A stretch of DNA of 64,000 nucleotides from JAIBJN01 sp963847985 (lineage in GTDB: Bacteria > Actinomycetota > Thermoleophilia > Gaiellales > Gaiellaceae), in assembly GCA_963847985.1 (NCBI GenBank), contig CAWKBS010000009.1:62001-126000 (forward strand), given 5' to 3'. A program made the translations under genes and the position numbers. Of the stretch, positions 41,291 to 49,073 are shown piece by piece. Below the pieces are notes generated by a model. It was given only the letters and a program-made list of their open reading frames with translations. It had not been told where the DNA came from and did not search any database. Every line of letters starts with the position of its first letter. Position 1 is the stretch's first letter.

Positions 41291-41666
41291 GGGCCGCGTA
41301 GAGGTCGACCCGTACACCGTCGGGGTCGCCGAGCAGGGCGTAACGTTGGCCCCAGAAGGCGTCCCACGGCTCCTTCTCGCCTTCGAAGCCGGCCGCGACG
41401 ACGCGAGCGTACACCGCGTCGACCTCGGCGGCGCTTGCGCATTCGAACGCGAGCGAGAGTTGGTTGCCGTTCGCCCGCGTCCAGCCGGGAAGGAAGCTGC
41501 GAATGACCTCCTCGGTGTCGAACATCAGACGCGTGCCATTCGCCATCGTCGCCTCGACATGCCCCTCGGTGGGGTCGTCCGGAAGCTCGAGCCCGAGCAG
41601 ACGGTAGAACTGCACCGAGCGTCGCAGGTCAGCCACTGTGATGCCGATCGCGTTCAGGTCGGCCAC
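41283..41666 (-). CDS. VOC-family (glyoxalase-like) protein
   Basis: A 127-residue protein of two beta-alpha-beta-beta-beta modules. LNAIGITVADLRRSVQFYRL opens module one, and VYARVVAAGFEGEKEPWDAF and LLGDPDGVRVDLYA close module two. Such proteins bind a metal and act as glyoxalases, dioxygenases or antibiotic-binding proteins. Nothing here decides which. GTG 41666 is six bases after TAACGT. The stop overlaps the integrase remnant by eight bases. Confidence 0.88.
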   Translation of the reverse strand: MADLNAIGITVADLRRSVQFYRLLGLELPDDPTEGHVEATMANGTRLMFDTEEVIRSFLPGWTRANGNQLSLAFECASAAEVDAVYARVVAAGFEGEKEPWDAFWGQRYALLGDPDGVRVDLYAALT

Positions 41667-41832
41667 ACGACAACGTTACACGGGCGTGTCGTTCGGACGT
41701 TGGGGCCATCGGGTGACATCCCGAACACTGGCGCACGCCGGCGTGCTCGCGCTCGGAGCAGGACGGACAGAGAACGGTCTCGCCTGGCCTACTCTCGGCC
41801 GGAAGCCAACAGCGGACACAGTGGAACGCCAC
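41629..41832 (-). CDS. Possible small zinc-ribbon protein
   Basis: A 67-codon frame from GTG 41832. The first 40 codons read as a ribbon with CVRC, LCPSCSE and CSGCHP, a spacing unlikely by chance. The second half looks like random sequence and overlaps the start of the VOC gene by 38 bases. It may be a truncated gene fragment or a short real protein. I give it low weight. Confidence 0.35.
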   Translation of the reverse strand: MAFHCVRCWLPAESRPGETVLCPSCSEREHAGVRQCSGCHPMAPTSERHARVTLSCGRPERDRHHSG

Positions 41833-41968
41833 CCCGCCATGTTGCCTGAAACGAGAACGCGAACCGAGGGAAAGAAAGTGCGGACGAGAGGCACGTCGAG
41901 TACTACCGTCAACGTTTGGGCCACTAGCGGGCCACGGAACGGGCGCCCGCCGCGCCCCTTAGACGACG

Positions 41969-41992
41969 AAACCCCCGTGTCTGCGGGGGTTT
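41969..41992. terminator. Intrinsic terminator between island and tRNA-Gly
   Basis: AAACCCCC (41969-41976) and GGGGGTTT (41985-41992) followed by TCTTT on the plus strand. It can stop plus-strand transcripts coming from the island and also lies just downstream of tRNA-Gly on the minus strand. Confidence 0.8.
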
Positions 41993-41999
41993 TCTTTAG

Positions 42000-42072
42000 A
42001 GCGGACGACGGGGCTCGAACCCGCGACCCTTGGCTTGGGAAGCCAATGCTCTACCAGCTGAGCTACGTCCGC
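42000..42072 (-). tRNA. tRNA-Gly (anticodon CCC)
   Basis: The minus strand folds into a full cloverleaf. The acceptor strands GCGGACG and CGTCCGC pair fully. The D arm contains AGCTCAGCTGGTAGAGC. The anticodon stem TTGGC/GCCAA encloses the loop TTCCCAA with anticodon CCC. The T arm is GCGGG-TTCGAGC-CCCGT. The discriminator is U and CCA is not encoded. Its 3' end faces the integrase remnant, so it is a plausible integration target. Confidence 0.95.
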
Positions 42073-42216
42073 CTGCGTCGAGCACGATAGCACCGCGCTG
42101 GAGCGCCAATAACTCATCGGAGGGATGGCCTCCGGGGTGCCTATCGACGACGATATGAGGGAATTCTGACGTGCGGTGTGCGGCCACCACCCGCCGGCTT
42201 GCTGGAGGTGTCTGCC

Positions 42217-42375
42217 TTGGGCTACACAAAGCTGACGCGACGCGAAAAAGGACAGACGATGGCCGAGTACGCCGTCGTCCTCGGTGTCATCACGCCCGTG
42301 CTCGTCCTCGTGTTCGCCACCATGGGAAGCGCGATCGTCGCCCGACTGCAGACGGTCGTCGGCTTCCTCACATGA
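42217..42375 (+). CDS. Flp/Fap-type pilin
   Basis: A 52-residue prepilin. The motif GQTMAEYAVVLGVI, with the conserved Glu five residues after the cleavage Gly, starts the hydrophobic helix (VVLGVITPVLVLVFATMG). A short basic leader (KLTRREKG) precedes it. TTG 42217 has GGAGG eight bases upstream; ATG start is not available in frame before the motif. No Tad secretion genes are in the window, so it is a solitary pilin gene here. A terminator follows. Confidence 0.85.
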   Translation: MGYTKLTRREKGQTMAEYAVVLGVITPVLVLVFATMGSAIVARLQTVVGFLT

Positions 42376-42391
42376 TGCTCGGATAGCAACC

Positions 42392-42420
42392 GAAGGGGCC
42401 CGGGCAGACCGGGCCCCTTC
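42392..42420. terminator. Bidirectional terminator
   Basis: GAAGGGGCCCGG (42392-42403) and CCGGGCCCCTTC (42409-42420), a perfect 12-bp stem with a 5-base loop, between the pilin gene and the convergent LVIVD gene. Confidence 0.85.
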
Positions 42421-42436
42421 GTCTGTGCGCTCGCCT

Positions 42437-44299
42437 CTAACGTCCGAGCTTGAGGATGTAGAGGCCGTAGTTGCGGTCGCTCGCCAGGAGCAGTCCCTCG
42501 TGCGGGACGACGCTCCAGATGTTGACGGGCGGCGCGTCCGCCGGCGCGCCGGCGCCGACCCAGAAGGCCACTTCCTCCGGAGCGGTCGGATCCCTCAGGT
42601 CGAGCACCCGGATGCCGTCGCTGTACCACGACGCGAACACCTTCGTGCCGTGCCATTCGGGGTTGTGCACGCTCCAAAGCCCGTCGAGCGCCACGTCCGC
42701 GTTGTTCGTGTTCGGCGTGGCGAACGTCGAGAGCAGAACCGGGTTCGCCGGGTCGGAGATGTCGTAGAAGCGCAGGGCGCCCCAGCCGTTGAAGAACGCC
42801 TCCGCCTTGGCCGTCACCGGCGGCGTCCCTCCGACCAGGAGGAGCCCCGTGCTGCGGACAACCGACACACCCGCAATGGTGATCACCGTCCCGATCACGT
42901 CGGGCGAGCCCAGGACGACCGGGCTGTTGCCGCCCATCAGGAACGGGGTCTCGCCGTTCGCGGCGTTGTTGTAGACGATCGCGCCGATGGCGCCGGCCAG
43001 CTGTGCCCGGGCGACCTTGTTGTCGAAGCGGCACACGCCGCGCTCGATGAGCGCGATCTTGCCCGCCGGGTTCGCCAGGTACGGGTCGGCCACCGGCAGC
43101 CCCAGTGCGGGATCTGCCGGGCAACCGCGCCCGACGTGGACGACCTCGCCGTCCATCGCGCGGTCGGAGAGCGTCGCGATCGGCACCGTGAACTCGCCCT
43201 CGAACGCCTCGCGAAGCCCCGCGAAGGCATTACTCGAGAACTGGAGCTCGAACGGGCTGAAGTCCTCGTCGGCGGCGGCGAGGAGCATCCCGTTCGGCGA
43301 CTCGTCCACCGAGTGGGCGTTGCCCTCCTCCCCGGGCTCGTACGCGGCGCGTCCGAGGAAGACCGGGTCGGCCGGGTCGCTGATGTCGAGGGTGATGAAG
43401 CCCGCGTCCCAGTAGGACACGTACGCGAGCGTGCCGTCCTTGTTGGCGCGCACGCTGTGGTCGAGCGTCCGAGCATCGCCTCCCGCGAGCACGCTCAGGT
43501 AGACGCCGAGGCCCAGCGCCGGCTCCTGAAGCACTCCCCAGTGGCTGAGGAGCGTCGGGTTCGACGGGTCGGTGATGTCGACGATCAGGAGATCGCCGAT
43601 GCCGTCGTCGAAGAGCGGCGGGTTCGACGTGAGCGCCTCCAGGTCCGGAGAGGCGAGCAGCGCCAGCGTCCGGCCGTCCGGCGTCCTGGTGAGGTCGAGC
43701 TCGTGGACGTGCCCGTGCTCTGCCTCCATCCCGAAGTCCTCGCCGTTGAAGAGGCTGAGGAACTTCGGGTTGCGCGGGTCGGTGATGTCGTAAAGCTCGA
43801 GCCCGACAGTCCCTTCCGTCGCGCTGTTCCCGCAGTCCTGGAGCCCGATCCCGAGGATGTCGCGGCCGCGGATCTTCATCACCTGCATGTCCTCCATGGA
43901 CGTGTCGGCGTAATCCAGCGTGTCCGCGATCTTGACCGGCTTCTTCGGCCGCTTGATGTCGATGATGTCGACTCCCGTCCCAGGACAGGCCTCGCGCCAC
44001 TTGCCGACGAAGGCGAGGTCTTTCCAGCCCGCCACGTCGCCGTGGACGCCAAGGTTGAACGGATCGAGCTTGAGCGCGCCGACGAGCGAGACCTCACGCC
44101 CGCTGCGCTGTCCCCCGCCGGCCGGGCTCTGGCCGCCGAGGAAGGGCTCGACGGCGGACATCCCGGAGCCGTCGAAGCCTGTGCCCGCGTGTTGTCCCGA
44201 CGGGTCGTCCGTGACGGCGCCGCCGGGATGGCTGGCCGTGGCCGCGCCGGCAAGGGCAAGCGTCGCCACGAGCACTGCCGCGAGAAGGACCGATTTCAT
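42437..44299 (-). CDS. Secreted LVIVD-repeat protein with PA domain
   Basis: A 620-residue exported protein with a signal peptide (VLLAAVLVATLALAGAATAS). Many LVIVD-type repeats build a probable beta-propeller: VDIIDIKRPKKPVKIAD, LELYDITDPRNPKFLS, LLIVDITDPSNPTLLSHW, ITLDISDPADPVFLGRA, RFYDISDPANPVLLSTF and RVLDLRDPTAPEEVA. A protease-associated (PA) domain is inserted at about 385-500 (GKIALIERGVCRFDNKVARA, AIVYNN). It is likely a cell-surface binding protein. No catalytic residues are seen. The ATG has GGAG-type signals upstream. Confidence 0.88.
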   Translation of the reverse strand: MKSVLLAAVLVATLALAGAATASHPGGAVTDDPSGQHAGTGFDGSGMSAVEPFLGGQSPAGGGQRSGREVSLVGALKLDPFNLGVHGDVAGWKDLAFVGKWREACPGTGVDIIDIKRPKKPVKIADTLDYADTSMEDMQVMKIRGRDILGIGLQDCGNSATEGTVGLELYDITDPRNPKFLSLFNGEDFGMEAEHGHVHELDLTRTPDGRTLALLASPDLEALTSNPPLFDDGIGDLLIVDITDPSNPTLLSHWGVLQEPALGLGVYLSVLAGGDARTLDHSVRANKDGTLAYVSYWDAGFITLDISDPADPVFLGRAAYEPGEEGNAHSVDESPNGMLLAAADEDFSPFELQFSSNAFAGLREAFEGEFTVPIATLSDRAMDGEVVHVGRGCPADPALGLPVADPYLANPAGKIALIERGVCRFDNKVARAQLAGAIGAIVYNNAANGETPFLMGGNSPVVLGSPDVIGTVITIAGVSVVRSTGLLLVGGTPPVTAKAEAFFNGWGALRFYDISDPANPVLLSTFATPNTNNADVALDGLWSVHNPEWHGTKVFASWYSDGIRVLDLRDPTAPEEVAFWVGAGAPADAPPVNIWSVVPHEGLLLASDRNYGLYILKLGR

Positions 44300-44484
44300 G
44301 GGTCGTCTCCTCTCCCCAAGTGACAGGTGCCTCTTATACCGCGCGGAGGGCCCGTTGTGAAGGGCGGAGAAGCACGAGGGGCGGCTGCCGCAAAGCCGCC
44401 CCGCGCTGGCTCGATCCTACTCCTCCTCGCCGCCCGGGTGGATGGAATACTGGGTCCAGACGGTTTCCGAGAGGAGAGGAAGCG

Positions 44485-45516
44485 ATGAGCACCGAGACGC
44501 TGGAGGCGACCGCCCGCGCCCTCGTGGCGCCGGGCAAGGGGATTCTCGCCGCCGACGAGAGCACCGGCACGATCGAGAAGCGCCTGAAGTCGATCGACGT
44601 GGAGTCGACCGAGGACGCGCGCAGGAACTACCGGGAGATGCTGTTCACGACGCCCGGGCTGGGCGACCACATCTCCGGCGTGATCCTGTACGACGAGACG
44701 ATCCGGCAGTCGACCCGCGACGGCGTCCCGTTCGCCAAGGTGCTCGAGGACGCGGGCTCGATCCCCGGCATCAAGGTCGACCTCGGTGCGAAGCCGCTCG
44801 CCGGCGCAGAGGGCGAGGTCGTGACCGAGGGCCTCGACGGCCTCCGCGGACGGCTCGAGGAGTACCGCGAGCTCGGCGCCCGCTTCACCAAGTGGCGCGC
44901 TGTCATCGCCATCGCCGGCGACAAGATTCCGAGCGCCTACTGCATCCACGTCAACTCGCACGCCCTCGCCCGCTACGCGGTGCTCTCGCAGGAGGCCGGA
45001 CTCGTCCCGATCGTGGAGCCCGAGGTGCTCATGGACGGCGGCCACACGCTCGAGCGCTGCTACGAGGTGACCGAGGCGACGCTCCAGGCCGTCTTCAACG
45101 AGCTGTTCTCCCAGCGCGTCGTCTACGAGGGGATGCTGCTGAAGCCGAACATGGTCATCTCGGGCAAGGACTGCCCGCAGCAGGCCGGCCCGGAGGAGGT
45201 CGCGAGGGCGACGATCCGCTGCTTCGAGGGCGTCGTGCCCGCGGCCGTTCCCGGGATCGTCTTCCTCTCCGGCGGCCAGGGCGACGAGGAGGCCACCGCC
45301 AACCTGAGCGCGATGAACGCGCTCGGCCCGCACCCGTGGGAGCTGTCGTTCTCGTACGGCCGCGCGCTGCAGGCGCCGTCACTGAAGGCGTGGGGCGGCG
45401 AGGAGGCCAACGTCCAGGCCGGCCAGCAGGCGCTCGCGCACCGCGCCCGCATGAACGGCGCCGCGCGCGACGGGAGCTACACGGCGGAGCTGGAGAGAGA
45501 GCCGGCCACCGTCTGA
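44485..45516 (+). CDS. Class I fructose-bisphosphate aldolase
   Basis: A 343-residue Schiff-base aldolase of glycolysis and gluconeogenesis. APGKGILAADESTGTIEKRL at the N terminus, ALARYAVLSQEAGLVPIVEP, GMLLKPNMVISGKDCPQQ (active lysine region), PGIVFLSGGQGDEEATANL and SFSYGRALQAP are diagnostic of the eukaryote-like class I enzyme. ATG 44485 follows GAGGAGAGGA. The gene faces the canonical glpX three bases away, so aldolase and fructose bisphosphatase are convergent neighbours. Confidence 0.95.
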   Translation: MSTETLEATARALVAPGKGILAADESTGTIEKRLKSIDVESTEDARRNYREMLFTTPGLGDHISGVILYDETIRQSTRDGVPFAKVLEDAGSIPGIKVDLGAKPLAGAEGEVVTEGLDGLRGRLEEYRELGARFTKWRAVIAIAGDKIPSAYCIHVNSHALARYAVLSQEAGLVPIVEPEVLMDGGHTLERCYEVTEATLQAVFNELFSQRVVYEGMLLKPNMVISGKDCPQQAGPEEVARATIRCFEGVVPAAVPGIVFLSGGQGDEEATANLSAMNALGPHPWELSFSYGRALQAPSLKAWGGEEANVQAGQQALAHRARMNGAARDGSYTAELEREPATV

Positions 45517-45519
45517 CGG

Positions 45520-46512
45520 CTAGCGGTACTCGCGGCCCGAGAAGCGCTCGAGCTTGTCGAGCGCGTGCTGCGCCTCGATCCGGCGGACCGTGCCCGAGCG
45601 GGAGCGCATGACGACGGACTCCGTCTGCGCCCCTCCGCGCGTGAAGCGGACGCCGCGGAGGAGCGCGCCGTCCGTGACGCCCGTCGCCGACACGAAGACG
45701 TTGTCGCCGGCGACCAGATCGTCGGTCGTCAGCACCCGGTCGGGGTCGTAGCCGGCGTCGACGAGCGCCCGCCGCTCGCCCTCGTCGCGAGGCCACAGGC
45801 GGCCCTGGACGACACCGCCCAGGCACTTCACGGCCGCGGCCGCGATGACGCCCTCGGGCGTCCCGCCGATCCCCATCATCAGGTCGACGCCGGTCCCCTG
45901 CCGCGCGGCGGCGATGGCCGGGGCGACGTCGCCGTCCGTGATCAGGTTGACCTTGGCGCCGGCCTCGCGCACGCCCTCGATGATCCCCTGGTTGCGCTCG
46001 CGGTCGAGGACGACCACTGCGATCTCGCTCGGACGCACGCCTTTCGCCTCGGCGGCGCGCAGCACGTTCTCGCCGGGAGGCGCGTCGATCGAGACCGCAC
46101 CGGCGACCTCCTCCCCGCCGACGAGCTTGTCCATGTACACCGCTGGGCCGGGGAAGAACATCGACCCGCGCTCGGCGACGGCGATCACTGCGATCGCGTT
46201 CGGCTGGCCGACGGAGGTGAGCCGCGTGCCCTCCAGCGGATCGACGGCCACATCGACCTCGGGGAGCTGGCCGTTTCCGACCTCCTCCCCGTTGTAGAGC
46301 ATCGGCGCCTCGTCCTTCTCTCCCTCGCCGATGACGACGACGCCGCTCATGGAGACCGTGTCGAGCATGGCGCGCATCGCGTCGACGGCCGCCTGGTCGG
46401 CTGCGTTCTTGTCGCCCCGCCCGATCCAGCGCCCGCAGCCCAGCGCCGCCGCCTCGGTGACGCGCACGAGCTCGAGGGCGAGGTTCCGGTCGGGGACGGA
46501 GCCGGCCGCCAT
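45520..46512 (-). CDS. glpX: Fructose-1,6-bisphosphatase class II (canonical GlpX)
   Basis: A 330-residue enzyme that hydrolyses fructose 1,6-bisphosphate in gluconeogenesis. All GlpX signatures are intact: AALGCGRWIGRGDKNAAD, VVIGEGEKDEAPMLYNGE, VDVAVDPLEGTRLTSVGQ, ITDGDVAPAIAAA, GIGGTPEGVIAAAAVKCLGG and ATGVTDGALLRGVRF. It contrasts with the altered paralogue at 10957. ATG 46512 has TACGAT nine bases upstream. It is convergent with aldolase and divergent from the antiporter gene. Confidence 0.95.
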   Translation of the reverse strand: MAAGSVPDRNLALELVRVTEAAALGCGRWIGRGDKNAADQAAVDAMRAMLDTVSMSGVVVIGEGEKDEAPMLYNGEEVGNGQLPEVDVAVDPLEGTRLTSVGQPNAIAVIAVAERGSMFFPGPAVYMDKLVGGEEVAGAVSIDAPPGENVLRAAEAKGVRPSEIAVVVLDRERNQGIIEGVREAGAKVNLITDGDVAPAIAAARQGTGVDLMMGIGGTPEGVIAAAAVKCLGGVVQGRLWPRDEGERRALVDAGYDPDRVLTTDDLVAGDNVFVSATGVTDGALLRGVRFTRGGAQTESVVMRSRSGTVRRIEAQHALDKLERFSGREYR

Positions 46513-46594
46513 GACCCGGGGATCGTATGCCACCCGCGACACTCCGTGGCGGACGCCTCTTAGGATGGCCTGACACCGACCGAAGGGACCCGCG

Positions 46595-47803
46595 CTGACG
46601 CTGAGCCAGCTGGCCGTGACGGTTGCCGTCCTCGCCGTGCTCGGCCTCGTGGCGAGCCGCTTCGGCCTTTCCGCCATCCCTGCGTACCTGCTGGCGGGCA
46701 TGATCCTGGGCCCGAACGAGCCGGAGCTCACGAGCTTCATCGAGCCCTCCGAGGTGACGGAGTTCGTCGCCGAGCTGGGGATCATCTTCCTCCTCTTCTT
46801 CCTCGGCCTCGAGTTCACGCTCGACCGGCTGAGACGCAGCGGGATGCACCTCGGCGTCGGCGGGACGATCGACTTCGTCGTCAACGCGGGCCTCGGGCTG
46901 ATCGTGGGCGTCGCCGCGTTCGGGTTCTCGTTCGCCGCGCTGATCCTGGCGGGGGCGATCTACGTGTCCTCGTCCGCGGTCGCGGTCAAGGGGCTCATCG
47001 ACTTCCGCCGGCTGGCGGACGACGAGACCGACCTCGTGCTCGCCATCCTCATCGTCGAGGACATCGCCATCGCGTTCGTCCTCGCCTTCGCGGGCGGCGG
47101 GGGCGGCGGCGTCGAGGACTCCCTCGCGCTCGCGTTCAAGGCGATCACGTTCATCATCGTCTCGCTCGCGGCCTCCCGCTGGCTCGCCCGCCCGATCGAC
47201 CGGCTCCTCGAGTGGATGCCGCGGGAGTTCTTCCTCCTCTTCACCTTCGCGCTCCTGATCGGGATGAGCGCCATCTCCCACTGGCTGGGCCTGTCGGAGG
47301 CGATCGGCGCGCTGATGGCCGGCGTGATCCTGTCGGGAACGTCGGCCCGCCACGAGCTCGAGGAGCGGTTCCTGAGCTTCAGGGACATCTTCGGAGCGCT
47401 CTTCTTCTTCGTCTTCGGCCTCTCCATCGACGTGGGCGCCCTCGACTCGCTTGCGTGGCTGCTCGCGCTCGCCGTCGTCGTCAGCGTCATCGGCAAGCTG
47501 GCGGGCACGTACGCCGCCGGAAAGGTGGGCGGCTTCACGCCGCGCCAGAGTCTCAACGCGGGCGCCGCGCTGGTGGCCCGCGGCGAGTTCACGGTCATCC
47601 TCGCCCAGGTCGCGGCCACGAACCCGGCGATCTCGGCGGCGGAGGAGCGCGACCTGGTCGCCTTCGCAGGGCTGTACGTGCTCGCCACCGCTGTGATCGG
47701 CGTGCTGCTGATGAAGGAGTCGAAGCGCCTCGGGCGCAGGCTCTTCCCCACGCCCCCTAGACTGGCTCCCGAAGGAGGGACACATGGCCCGCGAGCTCCG
47801 TGA
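46595..47803 (+). CDS. khtU: CPA2-family cation/proton antiporter (KhtU type), CTG start
   Basis: A 402-residue membrane protein with about twelve helices. GLSAIPAYLLAGMILGP, FLLFFLGLEFTLDRLR, LVLAILIVEDIAIAFVLAF, FGALFFFVFGLSIDVG and LNAGAALVARGEFTVILAQV are typical of CPA2 exchangers. With the KhtT-like partner it should export K+ (or another monovalent cation) for H+. CTG 46595 is six bases after GAAGGGA and 29 after TAGGAT; the next start, GTG 46616, lacks a ribosome site. The end overlaps khtT by 20 bases. Confidence 0.88.
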   Translation: MTLSQLAVTVAVLAVLGLVASRFGLSAIPAYLLAGMILGPNEPELTSFIEPSEVTEFVAELGIIFLLFFLGLEFTLDRLRRSGMHLGVGGTIDFVVNAGLGLIVGVAAFGFSFAALILAGAIYVSSSAVAVKGLIDFRRLADDETDLVLAILIVEDIAIAFVLAFAGGGGGGVEDSLALAFKAITFIIVSLAASRWLARPIDRLLEWMPREFFLLFTFALLIGMSAISHWLGLSEAIGALMAGVILSGTSARHELEERFLSFRDIFGALFFFVFGLSIDVGALDSLAWLLALAVVVSVIGKLAGTYAAGKVGGFTPRQSLNAGAALVARGEFTVILAQVAATNPAISAAEERDLVAFAGLYVLATAVIGVLLMKESKRLGRRLFPTPPRLAPEGGTHGPRAP

Positions 47804-48281
47804 GACACGCCTTCCCGGCGTCGGTGTCAAGTACACGTGCCTGACCGCGCACGGCGGCAAGCTGACCGTGATCCTCCACAACGAGGGACAGCGCGAGCTG
47901 TACTGGTTCCCGCACGCCGGCGACGACGAGCCGCAGGCGGTCATCCAGCTCGAGGACGACGAGGCGCGCCAGATCGGGGCGCTCATCGGCGGGGCCTACG
48001 AGCGGCCGAAGATCGTCGAGGAGCTGGAGATGGCCTTCGGCGAGCTGGCGATCGAGTGGGTGCCCGTCCCGGACGAGAGCCCCGCGATCGGGAAGACGCT
48101 GGCCGAATGCGCGTTCCGCCAGCGCACCGGCATCACCATCATCGCCATCCTGCGCGAGCCCGAGCCGGTGGCCGGCGCCCAGCCCGGCGACGTGGTCGAG
48201 CAGGGCGACACGCTGGTCACGGTCGGCAAGCTGGGCCAGTACCCCGCCTTCCGCAAGCTCCTGGCCGAAGGCCCCTTCTAG
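47784..48281 (+). CDS. khtT: KhtT-like antiporter regulatory subunit (TrkA-C/RCK-C)
   Basis: A 165-residue cytoplasmic regulator. The N-terminal half (RETRLPGVGVKYTCLTAHGG and ELYWFPHAGDDEPQAVIQLE) matches KhtT. The C-terminal RCK-C domain (ESPAIGKTLAECAFRQRTGI, then QPGDVVEQGDTLVTVGKLGQ) binds a nucleotide ligand and gates the antiporter. ATG 47784 follows GAAGGAGG by six bases inside the khtU end, so the two are co-translated. A terminator follows. Confidence 0.9.
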   Translation: MARELRETRLPGVGVKYTCLTAHGGKLTVILHNEGQRELYWFPHAGDDEPQAVIQLEDDEARQIGALIGGAYERPKIVEELEMAFGELAIEWVPVPDESPAIGKTLAECAFRQRTGITIIAILREPEPVAGAQPGDVVEQGDTLVTVGKLGQYPAFRKLLAEGPF

Positions 48282-48288
48282 AACGTCC

Positions 48289-48312
48289 GAGGGCGGCCCG
48301 GAGGCCGCCCTC
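48289..48312 (+). terminator. Intrinsic terminator-like hairpin
   Basis: GAGGGCGGCC (48289-48298) and GGCCGCCCTC (48303-48312) with a 4-base loop directly after khtT. It also lies in the gap before the convergent cupin gene. Confidence 0.8.
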
Positions 48313-48335
48313 AGCTAGATCGGGTCGAGCAGGCG

Positions 48336-48926
48336 CTACGCGACGTAGACGGCCTCGAGCTCGCGGCGCGGCTCGTACGTCGGCTGGAAGCCGGCGAGCT
48401 TGCCGACCGCGGCACCGGTGACGAGCGCGGCCTTCTGCGCGAACGCGGGCACGTGCGGCAGGCGGACGTCGTCGAAGTGGGCGTTGGCGATGACCGCGAG
48501 GCGGAGCGGGTTCGGCATCCCCTTCTTGTTCGTCTTGCCGTCCTCGGCGAGGCCGAACATCGTCTCGAGGAAGCGCTCGAACTGGAGCGCGGGGCGAACC
48601 TCGCAGCGGAAGCGGGCGGTCTCCTCGCCGGCGTTGCGGAAGCTGTGCTTGGTGCCGGCGGGGACGGTGACGACCTCGCCGGCGCCCGCGACGACCTTCT
48701 CGCGGCCGCGGCGGAACTCGAGCGTGCCGGCGAGGACCTCGAAGCGCTCGGTCTGGAACGGGTGGACGTGCGCGGCGGCGACGGCGCCGTCGGGCTGGAC
48801 GCAGACCTCGATCTCGACGAGCTCGCCGTCGGTCTCGGCGGCCGTGCGCAGGAACGTGACCCGCTCGCCGGTGACGGGGTTCGTGATCGTGTCGCCTGCG
48901 CGGATGGATGTCTGGAAGTTGTTCAT
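48336..48926 (-). CDS. Cupin-domain protein
   Basis: A 196-residue protein with one cupin barrel. AAAHVHPFQTERFEVLAGTL gives the metal-binding HxH...E set and VPAGTKHSFRNAG the second motif with its His. A helical C terminus (FERFLETMFGLAEDGKTNKK and beyond) resembles the tail of small cupins of unknown role. ATG 48926 is preceded by AAGGAGA. It stands alone. It could bind a small organic acid or act as an isomerase. Confidence 0.85.
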   Translation of the reverse strand: MNNFQTSIRAGDTITNPVTGERVTFLRTAAETDGELVEIEVCVQPDGAVAAAHVHPFQTERFEVLAGTLEFRRGREKVVAGAGEVVTVPAGTKHSFRNAGEETARFRCEVRPALQFERFLETMFGLAEDGKTNKKGMPNPLRLAVIANAHFDDVRLPHVPAFAQKAALVTGAAVGKLAGFQPTYEPRRELEAVYVA

Positions 48927-49073
48927 TGGAATCGGTCTCCTTGGCTCGGGTTGATGTAGCCCGAACCTTGCGGGAACGCGGGCGGCGCTCCCACGGGGAG
49001 AACTCGACTCCACAGGGCGGGAAACAGGCGTCCCGGGAGTGCGGTTATCCGCACGCCCCGCGGCTGCGTGGCG

